From Methanolacinia petrolearia DSM 11571 (GTDB taxonomy: Archaea > Halobacteriota > Methanomicrobia > Methanomicrobiales > Methanomicrobiaceae): a stretch of 64,000 nucleotides of DNA. The notes under the pieces are model-generated. The model did no database searches. It was not told the DNA's origin and saw nothing but the letters and a program-made list of their open reading frames with translations. Made by a program: the position numbers and the translations under genes. Positions 28,879 to 36,784 of the stretch are shown here, piece by piece; the first letter of the stretch is position 1, and the number at the start of each line of letters is the position of its first letter. The stretch spans positions 434,001 to 498,000 of the forward strand of contig NC_014507.1 of assembly GCF_000147875.1 (NCBI RefSeq), read 5' to 3'.

Positions 28879-29160
28879 TTAGGGCTGTGTATAAACAGCT
28901 ATTGCATTATTTCCAAACGCAATATTACTTGCTGTAGTTATATTTTGAGTTAAGTCTACACCATTCCAGACAGAATATTCACTAATGTCTGTAGACATTT
29001 GGGTTAAATGTGCTTCTGCAACTTTTTCACCGTATTCATAAGTTACCAAATTTTCACTTCCACTATTATCATATGCACTGGCGGCCGGTACAAAAACAGC
29101 CCCGGCAAGTGCCAAAACTATCAGCAGGCTCAAAGCCTGCATACCTTTCTTAACTTTCAT
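28879..29160 (-). CDS. Small secreted protein behind leader copy 1
   Basis: From the ATG at 29160, which has GGAG seven bases upstream, the product is 93 residues: a signal peptide (LSLLIVLALAGAVFVPAASA) and a mature part of about 65 residues rich in Ser, Thr, Asn and Tyr. The ribosome-binding site lies inside the GTCTCC/GGAGAC hairpin of the conserved leader. No family is recognised; the size would fit a secreted peptide or small cell-surface protein. Confidence 0.75.
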   Translation of the reverse strand: MKVKKGMQALSLLIVLALAGAVFVPAASAYDNSGSENLVTYEYGEKVAEAHLTQMSTDISEYSVWNGVDLTQNITTASNIAFGNNAIAVYTQP

Positions 29161-29373
29161 TTTTTGTCTCCATTTTTTCATGCCCCCGGAGACAGGACTA
29201 TCAAAGGTTTCAATTAGTTTTTGAGCCTGGCTACATTATGCCCCGGGCACGCAGGGGTTAAGCCGTTCTTGTTCGGTCCGGGCAAAACCCCCTGCAACAT
29301 CTTTTAGGTGCTACATGGATGACTTTTTGTTTTGGGAAATAAATTGATTATGTCCAAATCGTCGAACTGTTCA
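29161..29373 (-). promoter_or_regulatory. Conserved promoter and structured leader, copy 1
   Basis: Read on the minus strand this holds the box GATTTGGACATAA (29360-29348), a TATA-like CAATTTATTTCC, then a GC-rich leader. Its stems are GCAGGGGTT (29251-29259) with AACCCCCTGC (29286-29295), an inner CCG...CGG hairpin, TGCCC-GGGGCA, and GTCTCC/GGAGAC (29166-29171 with 29188-29193), which encloses the ribosome-binding site. Copy 3 at 33475-33688 is nearly identical and copy 2 at 30263-30395 is partial. It looks like a translational control leader. Confidence 0.65.
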
Positions 29374-29572
29374 TTTCCAGTCGGAAATCTTTGATCCCAA
29401 ATCAGAATTCTGTAAAATTATCATTCACTCTTACTTCAGCATTAACTGACGAAACTAACTTGGGGAATTCCATTATGATATTGTCTTAATTTACTGGCCA
29501 AGAGACTAATTCTAACGTTTCAAAAATTTATTTTGAGAATTTAATTAAGCATAATGGTGATCTGTGTTTTAT

Positions 29573-30097
29573 TTATGGAAACCATATATCACTACTATTG
29601 AATGCAAAAACAGCAGTACCATTCCCATCGATAAGGCGGGTATAGTTTTCCAGTCGTTCCTTTCCATAAAGATCTCCTGGTATAACAACCTCAAATCTCT
29701 CAACAATTTCCTGCGTTTCATTGACATAGAAATAGACGTTAATGCCCCGGTAAACAACCCAAAGCGTTGGTCCGCAACTCAGGTTCCATCCTTTTGGTCT
29801 GGATGGCATAAAATCAATTACTCCTTTGATACCGCTCCCATGACTGAGCATTTCTGCCACATTTTTATCGCACAGGGCAGTCCGTGCTACAAAAGATGCA
29901 TTTGTACGAATCGATTCAGAGCCAAGGTAGGGGACAGTCGAAACATTAACCCCGGAGATCCATTCTTCGGAAAGATTACATTTGGTTGTGTTGTTTATGA
30001 CAGGCTGGTCTGGCCCTTTAATTTCCTGATCAATACAACATGCGGCATGTCCTATTAAAAGCAACATCAGAAGTAAAATAAAAAAAGAGATTTTCAT
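29573..30097 (-). CDS. Putative secreted lipoprotein
   Basis: From the ATG at 30097 the product is 174 residues, with a hydrophobic signal (FFILLLMLLLIGHAACC) that ends in a lipobox-like Cys. The mature part is rich in Asn, Ser and Thr with several Asn-x-Ser/Thr sites. In-frame TTG (30112) and GTG (30106) starts also exist. No family is recognised. It lies downstream of the partial leader copy 2, across a 54-codon ORF. Confidence 0.7.
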   Translation of the reverse strand: MKISFFILLLMLLLIGHAACCIDQEIKGPDQPVINNTTKCNLSEEWISGVNVSTVPYLGSESIRTNASFVARTALCDKNVAEMLSHGSGIKGVIDFMPSRPKGWNLSCGPTLWVVYRGINVYFYVNETQEIVERFEVVIPGDLYGKERLENYTRLIDGNGTAVFAFNSSDIWFP

Positions 30098-30108
30098 TAT
30101 TTTCACTT

Positions 30109-30273
30109 TCAATTGGCTGTTTTTAATTCTACATCAGTTCCGGATATGATGTTTACATCCAGCCCGCTCAGTAGTTGTTGCGCCATTGATCCATAATATT
30201 CACTAAATGACATTGTTACTGTACTGCCTCCATTTTTAAATACCATGTTATAGAACTCAGTATCCCCAGGCAT
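30109..30273 (-). pseudogene. 54-codon ORF, probable 3' remnant fused to repeat copy 2
   Basis: An open frame from an ATG inside the repeat (30273) reads MPGDTEFYNMVFKNGGSTVT and on to LDVNIISGTDVELKTAN. It ends just before the lipoprotein start. It has protein-like composition but neither a signal peptide nor a ribosome-binding site. The junction falls exactly where repeat copy 2 loses its downstream half, so it is probably the tail of a gene cut off by recombination. Confidence 0.4.
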
Positions 30274-30395
30274 GCAGGGGTTAAGCCGTTCTTGTTCGGT
30301 CCGGGCAAAACCCCCTGCAACATCTTTTAGATGCTACATGGATTACTTTTTGTTTTGGGAAATAAATTGATTATGTCCAAATCATCAAACTGTTT
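30263..30395 (-). repeat. Partial leader repeat, copy 2
   Basis: This copy keeps the GATTTGGACATAA box (30383-30371), the TATA-like stretch and the GCAGGGG...CCCCTGC stem nearly unchanged from copy 1, including identical inner hairpin sequence. It breaks off right after the stem and lacks the ribosome-binding-site hairpin. Confidence 0.8.
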
Positions 30396-30415
30396 GAAAA
30401 TAAAATATCTGAGAT

Positions 30416-31051
30416 TTAGTCATACAATCCCTCTGTATTTATGACTGAATAGGAAGGGTACAGGTAAAGGATAGCTGTATCGTTGTAAATCATAACTACT
30501 GTTGAATTTGAACTATTATTTTGTATATCAAAAACATACCACCATCCAGTCAGTTTGTCTTTTGCCTTATGATAACCCTCGGGAAGAGGACCGGAAATTG
30601 GTTCTGAGATCCATGTAATTGCATCGCAGTAACCCTTAGTGGCAGTCCTACTCTGTTCATTGACAACTATGTAAAATGAGAGAGCATCTTTCCTAAATTC
30701 CAGTTCCACAGATTTCCCGTCATTGCTATCCTCATTGTCATATTCCGAAACAGAAGCAATGATCCATCCGTTTTCAAGAAGTATCCCTGAACGCAGATCA
30801 TTCAGTGCAACCCCGAGAATAGTGCTTAGATTAGTGGAAATTGTTTCGGGATCATCCACCTTTAGCGCGGACAAATCAAGAGAAATCTGCGAACCGCCGT
30901 TATTGTAATAAAAAGTAACCGAACCTCTTTCGTTTGCCTGAAAATTATCGGGATTATCAGGAACCGGTCCTGCGAAGTAGAGACAGATTGCCATTACTAT
31001 AAGTAAAACTCCCAGTCCACCCAAAATACCAATTAATTGAGTTTTCTTCAA
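30416..31051 (-). CDS. Membrane-anchored protein of unknown function
   Basis: A 211-residue protein with a single N-terminal helix (LIGILGGLGVLLIVMAICLY) and an extracellular domain with predicted beta strands (SVTFYYNNGGSQISLDLSAL). No family is recognised. The FYYNNGG motif loosely recalls FKNGGSTVTM in the 54-codon remnant next door, so the two may be related. It is on the same strand as its cluster neighbours. Confidence 0.7.
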   Translation of the reverse strand: MKKTQLIGILGGLGVLLIVMAICLYFAGPVPDNPDNFQANERGSVTFYYNNGGSQISLDLSALKVDDPETISTNLSTILGVALNDLRSGILLENGWIIASVSEYDNEDSNDGKSVELEFRKDALSFYIVVNEQSRTATKGYCDAITWISEPISGPLPEGYHKAKDKLTGWWYVFDIQNNSSNSTVVMIYNDTAILYLYPSYSVINTEGLYD

Positions 31052-31126
31052 AGATTGACCACTCCTTTGACATTATAAATTTCATTTTCTGTGTTTTTTA
31101 AGATTAAAATTTTAATTAAGAGGAAA

Positions 31127-32179
31127 TTAAACCGCACTTACATTGAGGCCGATCCTGATACTGGGCTCGGACCAGGTCCATTGATTGAATTGCGTCGGCA
31201 CCCCCGGCGATGTTTCAAAGCGTTGATAAGGCAGAGGGATATAAACCGACATCAGTTCATGAACACCTTCTTCGGAAGGTACAACAATACTTGCCGGCAC
31301 TGAAATTTTTTCACCGGCGGAAAGAGAACCAAACCAGCACTTTTCTTTCATATCAGTTCTCAGAGGAACCTGTATATAATCAAGAAGAGTTATGACTGCA
31401 AAAGATACGGGATATTCTTTATCAGCTGCGAGGTTGATCCAGTAGTGCAGGACTTCTCCTGACCTAACATCTTCAGTAAACCATCCTTTAGAAGAACAGG
31501 GCTCCTTTGTAAGAATTATACCATCATTTATCGGATAATCAGAACCGCAATTTGATGCCGATAGTAACGAAAAGTCCGTATATTGAACTTCGGGGAGTTT
31601 ATCATCAAAAACAAACAGGTTCATTCTCTTACTACCTAGATAAGAAAAATCAGTCGACAACCTGAAAGATTTGTTTAACGAGTGCTGATCGGTTTTCAAC
31701 AGTATAAATATTTCAAAATCGTGGACCCCTTTTTCCAGTGGATCGATGGAAAACTTAACAAAACGTTCTTCAAACGGATTCAAACTGACTTTATGGAGAA
31801 CTCCTTTTTCACTTCCATCGCATGAAAAAGACGTCTGATTATAATCGACAAGGCAAAATATCAGAAAAGAATTGTTTTCAGCAAGCTGGTTGCTTATGAA
31901 AAGATAACCGTTAAAAGGTTCATTTTCCGAAAGTTCCTTTGAATAATGCAAAGAATGATCAGGCGTATGGACAGGGGCATCGTAAAGACCGATTCCAAAA
32001 CTTTCTCCCACTGCCCCCGGTTGATATGCAACAGATTCAGGATTTAATGCTCCGGAATTATTATCGACTATCCCGGTCATGGCAATTTGAGGAGAAGATT
32101 CAAAGACTACATGATAGAACGGGACACTTAAACATAGAAAGACTAAACAAAAGACAAATAAAAAAAAGGTTTTTCTCAC
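31127..32179 (-). CDS. Large secreted or membrane-anchored protein
   Basis: A 350-residue protein with an N-terminal hydrophobic helix (FFLFVFCLVFLCLSVPFYHV) and two or three beta-sandwich-like repeats; segments such as FNGYLFISNQLAENNSFLIF followed by KGVHDFEIFILLKTD look like tandem immunoglobulin-type domains. It resembles DUF1616-type surface proteins in style, but I cannot assign it. It is transcribed after the four-helix protein at 32190. Confidence 0.65.
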   Translation of the reverse strand: MRKTFFLFVFCLVFLCLSVPFYHVVFESSPQIAMTGIVDNNSGALNPESVAYQPGAVGESFGIGLYDAPVHTPDHSLHYSKELSENEPFNGYLFISNQLAENNSFLIFCLVDYNQTSFSCDGSEKGVLHKVSLNPFEERFVKFSIDPLEKGVHDFEIFILLKTDQHSLNKSFRLSTDFSYLGSKRMNLFVFDDKLPEVQYTDFSLLSASNCGSDYPINDGIILTKEPCSSKGWFTEDVRSGEVLHYWINLAADKEYPVSFAVITLLDYIQVPLRTDMKEKCWFGSLSAGEKISVPASIVVPSEEGVHELMSVYIPLPYQRFETSPGVPTQFNQWTWSEPSIRIGLNVSAV

Positions 32180-32189
32180 CCATTCACCT

Positions 32190-32627
32190 TCATGAAATGC
32201 CCGATATAAAAATTAAAAACCATATTACAGACAATATACCCGCTGCAATCAGGTGCAGTTTTTCCCTCCCTGAAGCCAGAAAACCAATAATCCCAAGACA
32301 GATCAACAATGCCAGATGGTATCCTGCAAATAAAAGTAAATAGCCTGAACTCAAAGGATTCTGAAAATTAACTAATAAAGAAATAAAAAGAATCAAAAAT
32401 GTATAAGATACGATTCCTGCAAGAGGAGAACGAAATCTATCACCTGTTTTATATCCATAGAAGAAAGCACCAACTGGATATAAGATAATTAAAATAATTC
32501 CAATTATCCCGGAATAAAATGAATTTTTCGAACTTAGAAAATAATATGCAAAAGAAAAAACAGCAAAAAAAGAAAGATATGATAAAAAAAGGGTGTTTTT
32601 TTTGTCAAAAAACTTCTGGCATCTCAT
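32190..32627 (-). CDS. Four-helix membrane protein
   Basis: A 145-residue protein with about four to five membrane helices (SYLSFFAVFSFAYYFL, GIIGIILIILYPVGAFFYGY, LLFAGYHLALLICLGIIGFL, LIAAGILSVIWFLIFI) and no visible motif. It sits between two secreted-protein genes with gaps of 10 and 7 bp, indicating one transcript from leader copy 3. Confidence 0.7.
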   Translation of the reverse strand: MRCQKFFDKKNTLFLSYLSFFAVFSFAYYFLSSKNSFYSGIIGIILIILYPVGAFFYGYKTGDRFRSPLAGIVSYTFLILFISLLVNFQNPLSSGYLLLFAGYHLALLICLGIIGFLASGREKLHLIAAGILSVIWFLIFISGIS

Positions 32628-32634
32628 CAGTTAT

Positions 32635-33474
32635 TCACCCATAAAATATTCTTGTACACATTCCATTATTATAAGGACTTGCTACATAATTGTTGAGAGA
32701 ATAATCATCCTCATAGACATGCCACATAACATCACCTGGCTGATCATAAAATCCTGCAACCTCCTCTTCTGCATTTTCAAATCCATCAGCTTCATGAGGG
32801 GCCCATGTGTCATGATGAGCTGCTCCTACAACATCCCCATCATTCATTTGCCATAATCTAATGTGCCAACCCCCGAAAACCCTTAAAGGATCGTCTGCGA
32901 GTCCATCATCTGCTTTCCACCCACTATCATAGATATAGTATGTGTCTTCAGCGATGACATCCCACCATCCTTCATTGAGAATTTCTGCTTTCACTGTATT
33001 GAGGTCGTTACTTTCCCAAGCGATGTTAATAGGTTCATCCAACTGATGATAAGTATCTCCTAATTTTTCATAAATCCATTGAGGATAATCATAGCTTTTC
33101 GATGAAACAGGCGGATCATTTTTCAATGTGAAAACTTCATATGAAGATTCCGTGGAAGTATAATGCTTACCTTCAACAAGATTGAACTTTTTTACATAAT
33201 CTGGATCAACCTTATAAGAATTCGTCTTCTCTAGTTGCTCCACATTAAACCTTTTTTTCAATTCTGAGCCGGAATAGACGTCTTTAACATATAGTGTCTC
33301 ATCACTGACATAATATTCAGTTGTATGTTCTACAAGAATTGCATGTTCTTTTTCCCATTCACTTACTATTCTGGGACTGGTTTTTTCTGCACTTACAGCC
33401 TGTACCAAGATTACACTTACTATCAGCGCTGTAAAAAGCAGGCTCAAAGGCCGCATTGTTTTTTCCATTTTCAT
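32635..33474 (-). CDS. Secreted 279-residue protein behind leader copy 3
   Basis: ATG at 33474 follows GGAG inside the leader hairpin. A signal peptide (LSLLFTALIVSVILVQAVSA) precedes a mature domain of about 255 residues rich in Tyr, Trp, Asp and Glu. The C-terminal part contains a His-rich VVGAAHHDTWAPHEADGF and ends DDYSLNNYVASP...CTRIFYG. The HHD and HE motifs could bind metal. No family is recognised. It heads an apparent operon with the two membrane proteins downstream. Confidence 0.75.
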   Translation of the reverse strand: MKMEKTMRPLSLLFTALIVSVILVQAVSAEKTSPRIVSEWEKEHAILVEHTTEYYVSDETLYVKDVYSGSELKKRFNVEQLEKTNSYKVDPDYVKKFNLVEGKHYTSTESSYEVFTLKNDPPVSSKSYDYPQWIYEKLGDTYHQLDEPINIAWESNDLNTVKAEILNEGWWDVIAEDTYYIYDSGWKADDGLADDPLRVFGGWHIRLWQMNDGDVVGAAHHDTWAPHEADGFENAEEEVAGFYDQPGDVMWHVYEDDYSLNNYVASPYNNGMCTRIFYG

Positions 33475-33688
33475 GTTTTTCGTCTCCATTTCTTTTTCAT
33501 GCCCCCGGAGACAGGATCGTCAAAGGTTTCAAGTAGTTTTTGAGCCCAACTACATTATGCCCCCGGGCACGCAGGGATTTGGCCGTTCTTGATCGGTCCG
33601 GGCAAAACCCCCTGCAACATCTTTTGGATGCTACATGGATGACTTTTCGTTTTACGCCATATATTGATTATGTCCAAATCATGCAACT
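33475..33688 (-). promoter_or_regulatory. Conserved promoter and structured leader, copy 3
   Basis: Aligned with copy 1, most differences fall outside the pairing segments, or stems are kept with fewer pairs (for example GCAGGG/CCCTGC). The ribosome-binding-site hairpin GTCTCC (33482-33487) with GGAGAC (33507-33512) is unchanged although the loop is three bases longer. The promoter box GATTTGGACATAA is at 33680-33668. Confidence 0.65.
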
Positions 33689-33719
33689 AACCCCTTTCAG
33701 TTTGACGATTTGGACATAA
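33668..33719. promoter_or_regulatory. Inverted pair of GATTTGGACATAA boxes
   Basis: TTATGTCCAAATC (33668-33680) and GATTTGGACATAA (33707-33719) form a perfect 13-base inverted repeat. Each half lies just upstream of a TATA-like element for one of two divergent genes. It is a likely activator site shared by both directions. Confidence 0.7.
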
Positions 33720-33776
33720 AACCTAAATAACGTCTTTTTCCAACAGATTAATCATAGAAATCAGGAGAGTGATTTT

Positions 33777-34235
33777 ACGTTTAAACAGATTGCAATTGCT
33801 GCATTAATCATACTTTGCTGTGTATCTTTTGCATCCGGCGCGGCTATTGAAGAGAAATCAGATCAGGATCTCATAGGCGAATTCGGGGACTACATTATAT
33901 CGCCTGCAAGAGATTCCTGCGTAAACCCCGGTCCGAAATACGTCTTCGACACGATTAAACAGGGCGAGACTAACTGGCACACAAAATATGTCGGTTCCCA
34001 GATAACCGTACTCAACGTCGACCTCAACTGGGCCGATCCCACGGACTCACTGAGGCTGAAGATCTACACTCCCGACAACCAGTGTCTCGGGGTATTTTTT
34101 GACGATGACGACGGAAGACCTGATGACGGGAGGATCAACATTGATATCTGCAATTCCGGCGGCATTGCACAAGGGACCTGGTACTATGAAGTCTACGGAT
34201 ACAGTATTGAAGGGATCGAAGATTATTATATATAA
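33777..34235 (+). CDS. Secreted beta-sandwich protein with an apparent ACG start
   Basis: An uninterrupted frame of 152 codons begins at ACG 33777, nine bases after AGGAG; no ATG, GTG or TTG precedes it in frame before a stop. The product has a signal peptide (AIAALIILCCVSFASGA) and a domain (VLNVDLNWADPTDSLRLKIY, GTWYYEVYGYSIEG) resembling PPC-like secreted beta-sandwich modules. Either ACG is used as a start or a single T-to-C change has weakened the gene. It is 21 bp upstream of the regulator ATG. Confidence 0.7.
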   Translation, partial: TFKQIAIAALIILCCVSFASGAAIEEKSDQDLIGEFGDYIISPARDSCVNPGPKYVFDTIKQGETNWHTKYVGSQITVLNVDLNWADPTDSLRLKIYTPDNQCLGVFFDDDDGRPDDGRINIDICNSGGIAQGTWYYEVYGYSIEGIEDYYI

Positions 34236-34256
34236 TCTCATATAGAATTGTCATCT

Positions 34257-34991
34257 ATGCAGAATGTATCAAAACTCATTCTATTCTTTTACATTCTTTT
34301 AATTTTCATGGTCACCGGAGTGCAGGCTGCGGAAGGGGATTATATTATAAAACCACACGAAGACAATCAGGGCCTCATCGATAAGGGACTTATTGACTCA
34401 GGCGGTGCCGATTCTACAATTACATTCTGGGAGCTTCCATTGTTGATTAAGATCTCATTTATCGCCGGAATTCTGGCGGCAATTATCGGAACAATAAAAA
34501 TTATCCCAATAATTCAGGGCAGGCTTGAAGATCTTTTTGACAACCAGAACAGGAATGACATATTTGACTTTATATCTGAAAATCCGGGTTGCTCAATTGC
34601 AGACATCTCAAATAATCTCGGTATAAACAGGGGTTCGACGAAATATCATATTGGGAAACTGATCTCCGATAGTAAAGTTACATTAGTGAAATCCGGGAAA
34701 TTTATACGGATTTTCGAGAATTCCGGAATTTTTGATGAACAGCAAAAAGTACTTGCATCACACCTGAGAAATGAGACCGGGAGAAAACTTCTGTTAAGTA
34801 TTATGGAAAATCCTGGTATTACGAATATGGATCTCGCAGAGAAGCATGATATGAATAAGAGTACAATACACTGGCCCCTTAAAAAATTTCAAAAATCCGG
34901 CATTGTTCAATCTTCCCCTGAAGGAAAATATAAGAAATATTCCCTGAATCCCACTTTTGAAAATGATCTGAAAGATTACTTCTCCAAATAA
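34257..34991 (+). CDS. Membrane-anchored double winged-helix regulator
   Basis: From the ATG at 34257 (TTG alternative at 34248) the 244-residue protein has a signal-like segment (LILFFYILLIFMVTGVQAAE), a short external loop, a second helix (IKISFIAGILAAIIGTIKII) and two cytoplasmic winged helices (residues about 98-150, CSIADISNNLGINRGSTKYH; and about 170-235, NMDLAEKHDMNKSTIHWPLK). This methanogen architecture senses something outside and binds DNA inside. It follows a secreted protein and is the natural candidate to act at the GATTTGGACATAA boxes. Confidence 0.85.
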   Translation: MQNVSKLILFFYILLIFMVTGVQAAEGDYIIKPHEDNQGLIDKGLIDSGGADSTITFWELPLLIKISFIAGILAAIIGTIKIIPIIQGRLEDLFDNQNRNDIFDFISENPGCSIADISNNLGINRGSTKYHIGKLISDSKVTLVKSGKFIRIFENSGIFDEQQKVLASHLRNETGRKLLLSIMENPGITNMDLAEKHDMNKSTIHWPLKKFQKSGIVQSSPEGKYKKYSLNPTFENDLKDYFSK

Positions 34992-35258
34992 TTCTTATGA
35001 CGGGATCTTGGCTGTTTCATGTGAGGAAAAATCTGGCTTCAGTATTTTTCACAAACCCTCCGCCGCTGATGCCAGGGTTGCTGGTCGAAGGCGCTGGAGG
35101 GGCCGGTCCGTAGCGGTTCAGGGGTTTGAATTCTTTCCCTTATATTTCTCAGATAATTATTCAAGAAAAAATCTGAATTTTAGTTTATTACACATGCCAT
35201 CTCGATATCCGACCAGTTCAGTTGAACGATCGATGATGTAAAGCTTCTCTCTCTCATT

Positions 35259-35891
35259 TTAATCGCTAATAGTATTATCAAGCGGCATTAAAAACCAATG
35301 AATTAGAGTTGGAAGATACTTTATCATATATTCAGTATCATCTTTTGAGAAATGTCCTCCTACAAACAATTGGCCATCTTTTGTGAAATAATTATAATCC
35401 ATTGAAAACCGCTCATGATCCCGGGTGATATGAGTGAGTTCGCTATCTGATTTGTAAATTGTTCTGATATTATTAGCTTCAGTTGTATAGCCTAAATTTT
35501 CTAATTCTATGCGAACTTTAATGGGAGATGGAAAATTATCCGCATGATAAGATTCCGCTTTTTTCGGATTTGCGCATATTAATTTAAAAGCAGCCAGTGA
35601 TTCAATTGCAGTACGTGAACAAATAACCGAATCTACATACAAACTGTATAATGTTAAAATCAGTGATGAGAGAATATGATTGAAAAATCTTGTAGCTAAC
35701 AACATTTTCACATTACGTTCTGTAGATATCGGCATTTTTTCAAGTTCCTCAAAAAAATTAGAGAAAACTTCTACAGCTTCCTCCCAGTCTGTATTTGAAT
35801 TTTCAAGAAGACGCAAAGAATCTTTAAAATTCGTATCCAAGTGGATTTTAAATTTTTTAAAATCATATCTCTGCATATTCTTCATATTCAA
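35259..35891 (-). CDS. Helical protein of unknown function
   Basis: A 210-residue, AT-rich gene whose product is predicted all-alpha (NHILSSLILTLYSLYVDSVI, SRTAIESLAAFKLICANPKK). The R-T-A-I-E-S-L segment loosely resembles DUF5677-type proteins found near defence genes, but that is weak. It lies alone between the secreted-protein cluster and a HicAB pair. Confidence 0.65.
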   Translation of the reverse strand: MNMKNMQRYDFKKFKIHLDTNFKDSLRLLENSNTDWEEAVEVFSNFFEELEKMPISTERNVKMLLATRFFNHILSSLILTLYSLYVDSVICSRTAIESLAAFKLICANPKKAESYHADNFPSPIKVRIELENLGYTTEANNIRTIYKSDSELTHITRDHERFSMDYNYFTKDGQLFVGGHFSKDDTEYMIKYLPTLIHWFLMPLDNTISD

Positions 35892-35998
35892 GAATCTGAT
35901 AAATAAAATAATTGGTAAAAGGAACTCGTTTTTAATTCATATTCAATGAGTTAAAAGTATAGTTTGAATGAAGTCTATAGAGAGATTCCTGCCTATTC

Positions 35999-36208
35999 TC
36001 AAACCAAAACCCACGACGCCGAAGACTTCCCCTCGGGGATCGGGAGCCCGTCGTCTTTCAGCCCCTCAATGTGAAACGCAATCGCCTCGTGCATATTCTT
36101 CTCCGCCTCCTCGCGGGTTTTGCCGGTCGCAACACATCCCGGAAGGTCCGGGGAATATGCGGAATAATTGCCGTCCGCCTTTTCGATAATAATCAGAAAC
36201 CTGAACAT
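35999..36208 (-). CDS. hicB: HicB-like antitoxin (locus 1)
   Basis: A 69-residue single-domain HicB: FLIIIEKADGNYSAYSPDLP, GCVATGKTREEAEKNMHEAI, a partial RNase-H-like fold that neutralises HicA. It overlaps the hicA stop by one base. The gene order is toxin first here, opposite to locus 2 at 51.4 kb. Confidence 0.88.
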   Translation of the reverse strand: MFRFLIIIEKADGNYSAYSPDLPGCVATGKTREEAEKNMHEAIAFHIEGLKDDGLPIPEGKSSASWVLV

Positions 36209-36402
36209 TATTTTCTCTCCTTTATTCCTGCCTGTTTTAATATGCTGTTTAGTGTACCGGGTGCGAGGGTATCGTTCATGTTGCCCGGAATCGTTATTCT
36301 TCCGGGGATATTGGGATTTTTGTACTGCCTATGACTTCCCCTTACAGATACAAGGTACCATCCCTCTACTTCTATAATCTTTATGACTTCCCTAACCTTC
36401 AT
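36208..36402 (-). CDS. hicA: HicA-like mRNA interferase toxin (locus 1)
   Basis: From the ATG at 36402 the product is 64 residues, usual for HicA, with the catalytic His in VRGSHRQYKNP and the RITIPGN-GTLNSILKQAGI end. HicA cleaves mRNA as a double-stranded-RNA-binding-fold nuclease. A longer start at 36420 is possible but unneeded. Confidence 0.88.
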   Translation of the reverse strand: MKVREVIKIIEVEGWYLVSVRGSHRQYKNPNIPGRITIPGNMNDTLAPGTLNSILKQAGIKERK

Positions 36403-36521
36403 ATCTTCGCCCCCGGTCACTGAACTTTGATCATCTTTTCATTAATTCCGAGATATGATTATCATTTCGATTATTTGCAGGACAATACACGCTATTTCAA
36501 AGGATATTATGGTTATCGCAA

Positions 36522-36664
36522 TCGCCCCTTCAACCCTCACTCGATCGAGATATGTCGCCGACCGAAGGTCCTCGCCATTTCGAAACCCTGGACGACCTCC
36601 GGTCACCATTTTTGAAAATTGGTTTTTGAAGGATGGACGAGCCTCCCTCCGGGTCCAAAAAAAT
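36522..36664 (-). repeat. Dispersed repeat, copy with insertion
   Basis: On the minus strand this carries GGACCCGGAGGGAGGCTCGTCC, then about 60 extra bases, then GGTCGGCGACATATC and GTGAGGGTTGAAGGGGCG. These match in order the copies at 37071-37159 (minus) and 51122-51209 (plus). The terminal G-rich palindrome is lost. Confidence 0.55.
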
Positions 36665-36784
36665 CCCCGCCTGTGCAGAGGAGATCTTAATTTATTTTTC
36701 CCGCCGTCCTTCCGCCAGTCCCGCCAGGAAGGGATGATCTCTTCTCACAGCTAAAAGAACTATAAATCGTATAACACAGAATTT

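Noticed and set aside
29161-33688. CRISPR array
   Set aside because: The three repeat copies are long, unevenly spaced and linked to gene starts; no short repeats with spacers occur in the window.
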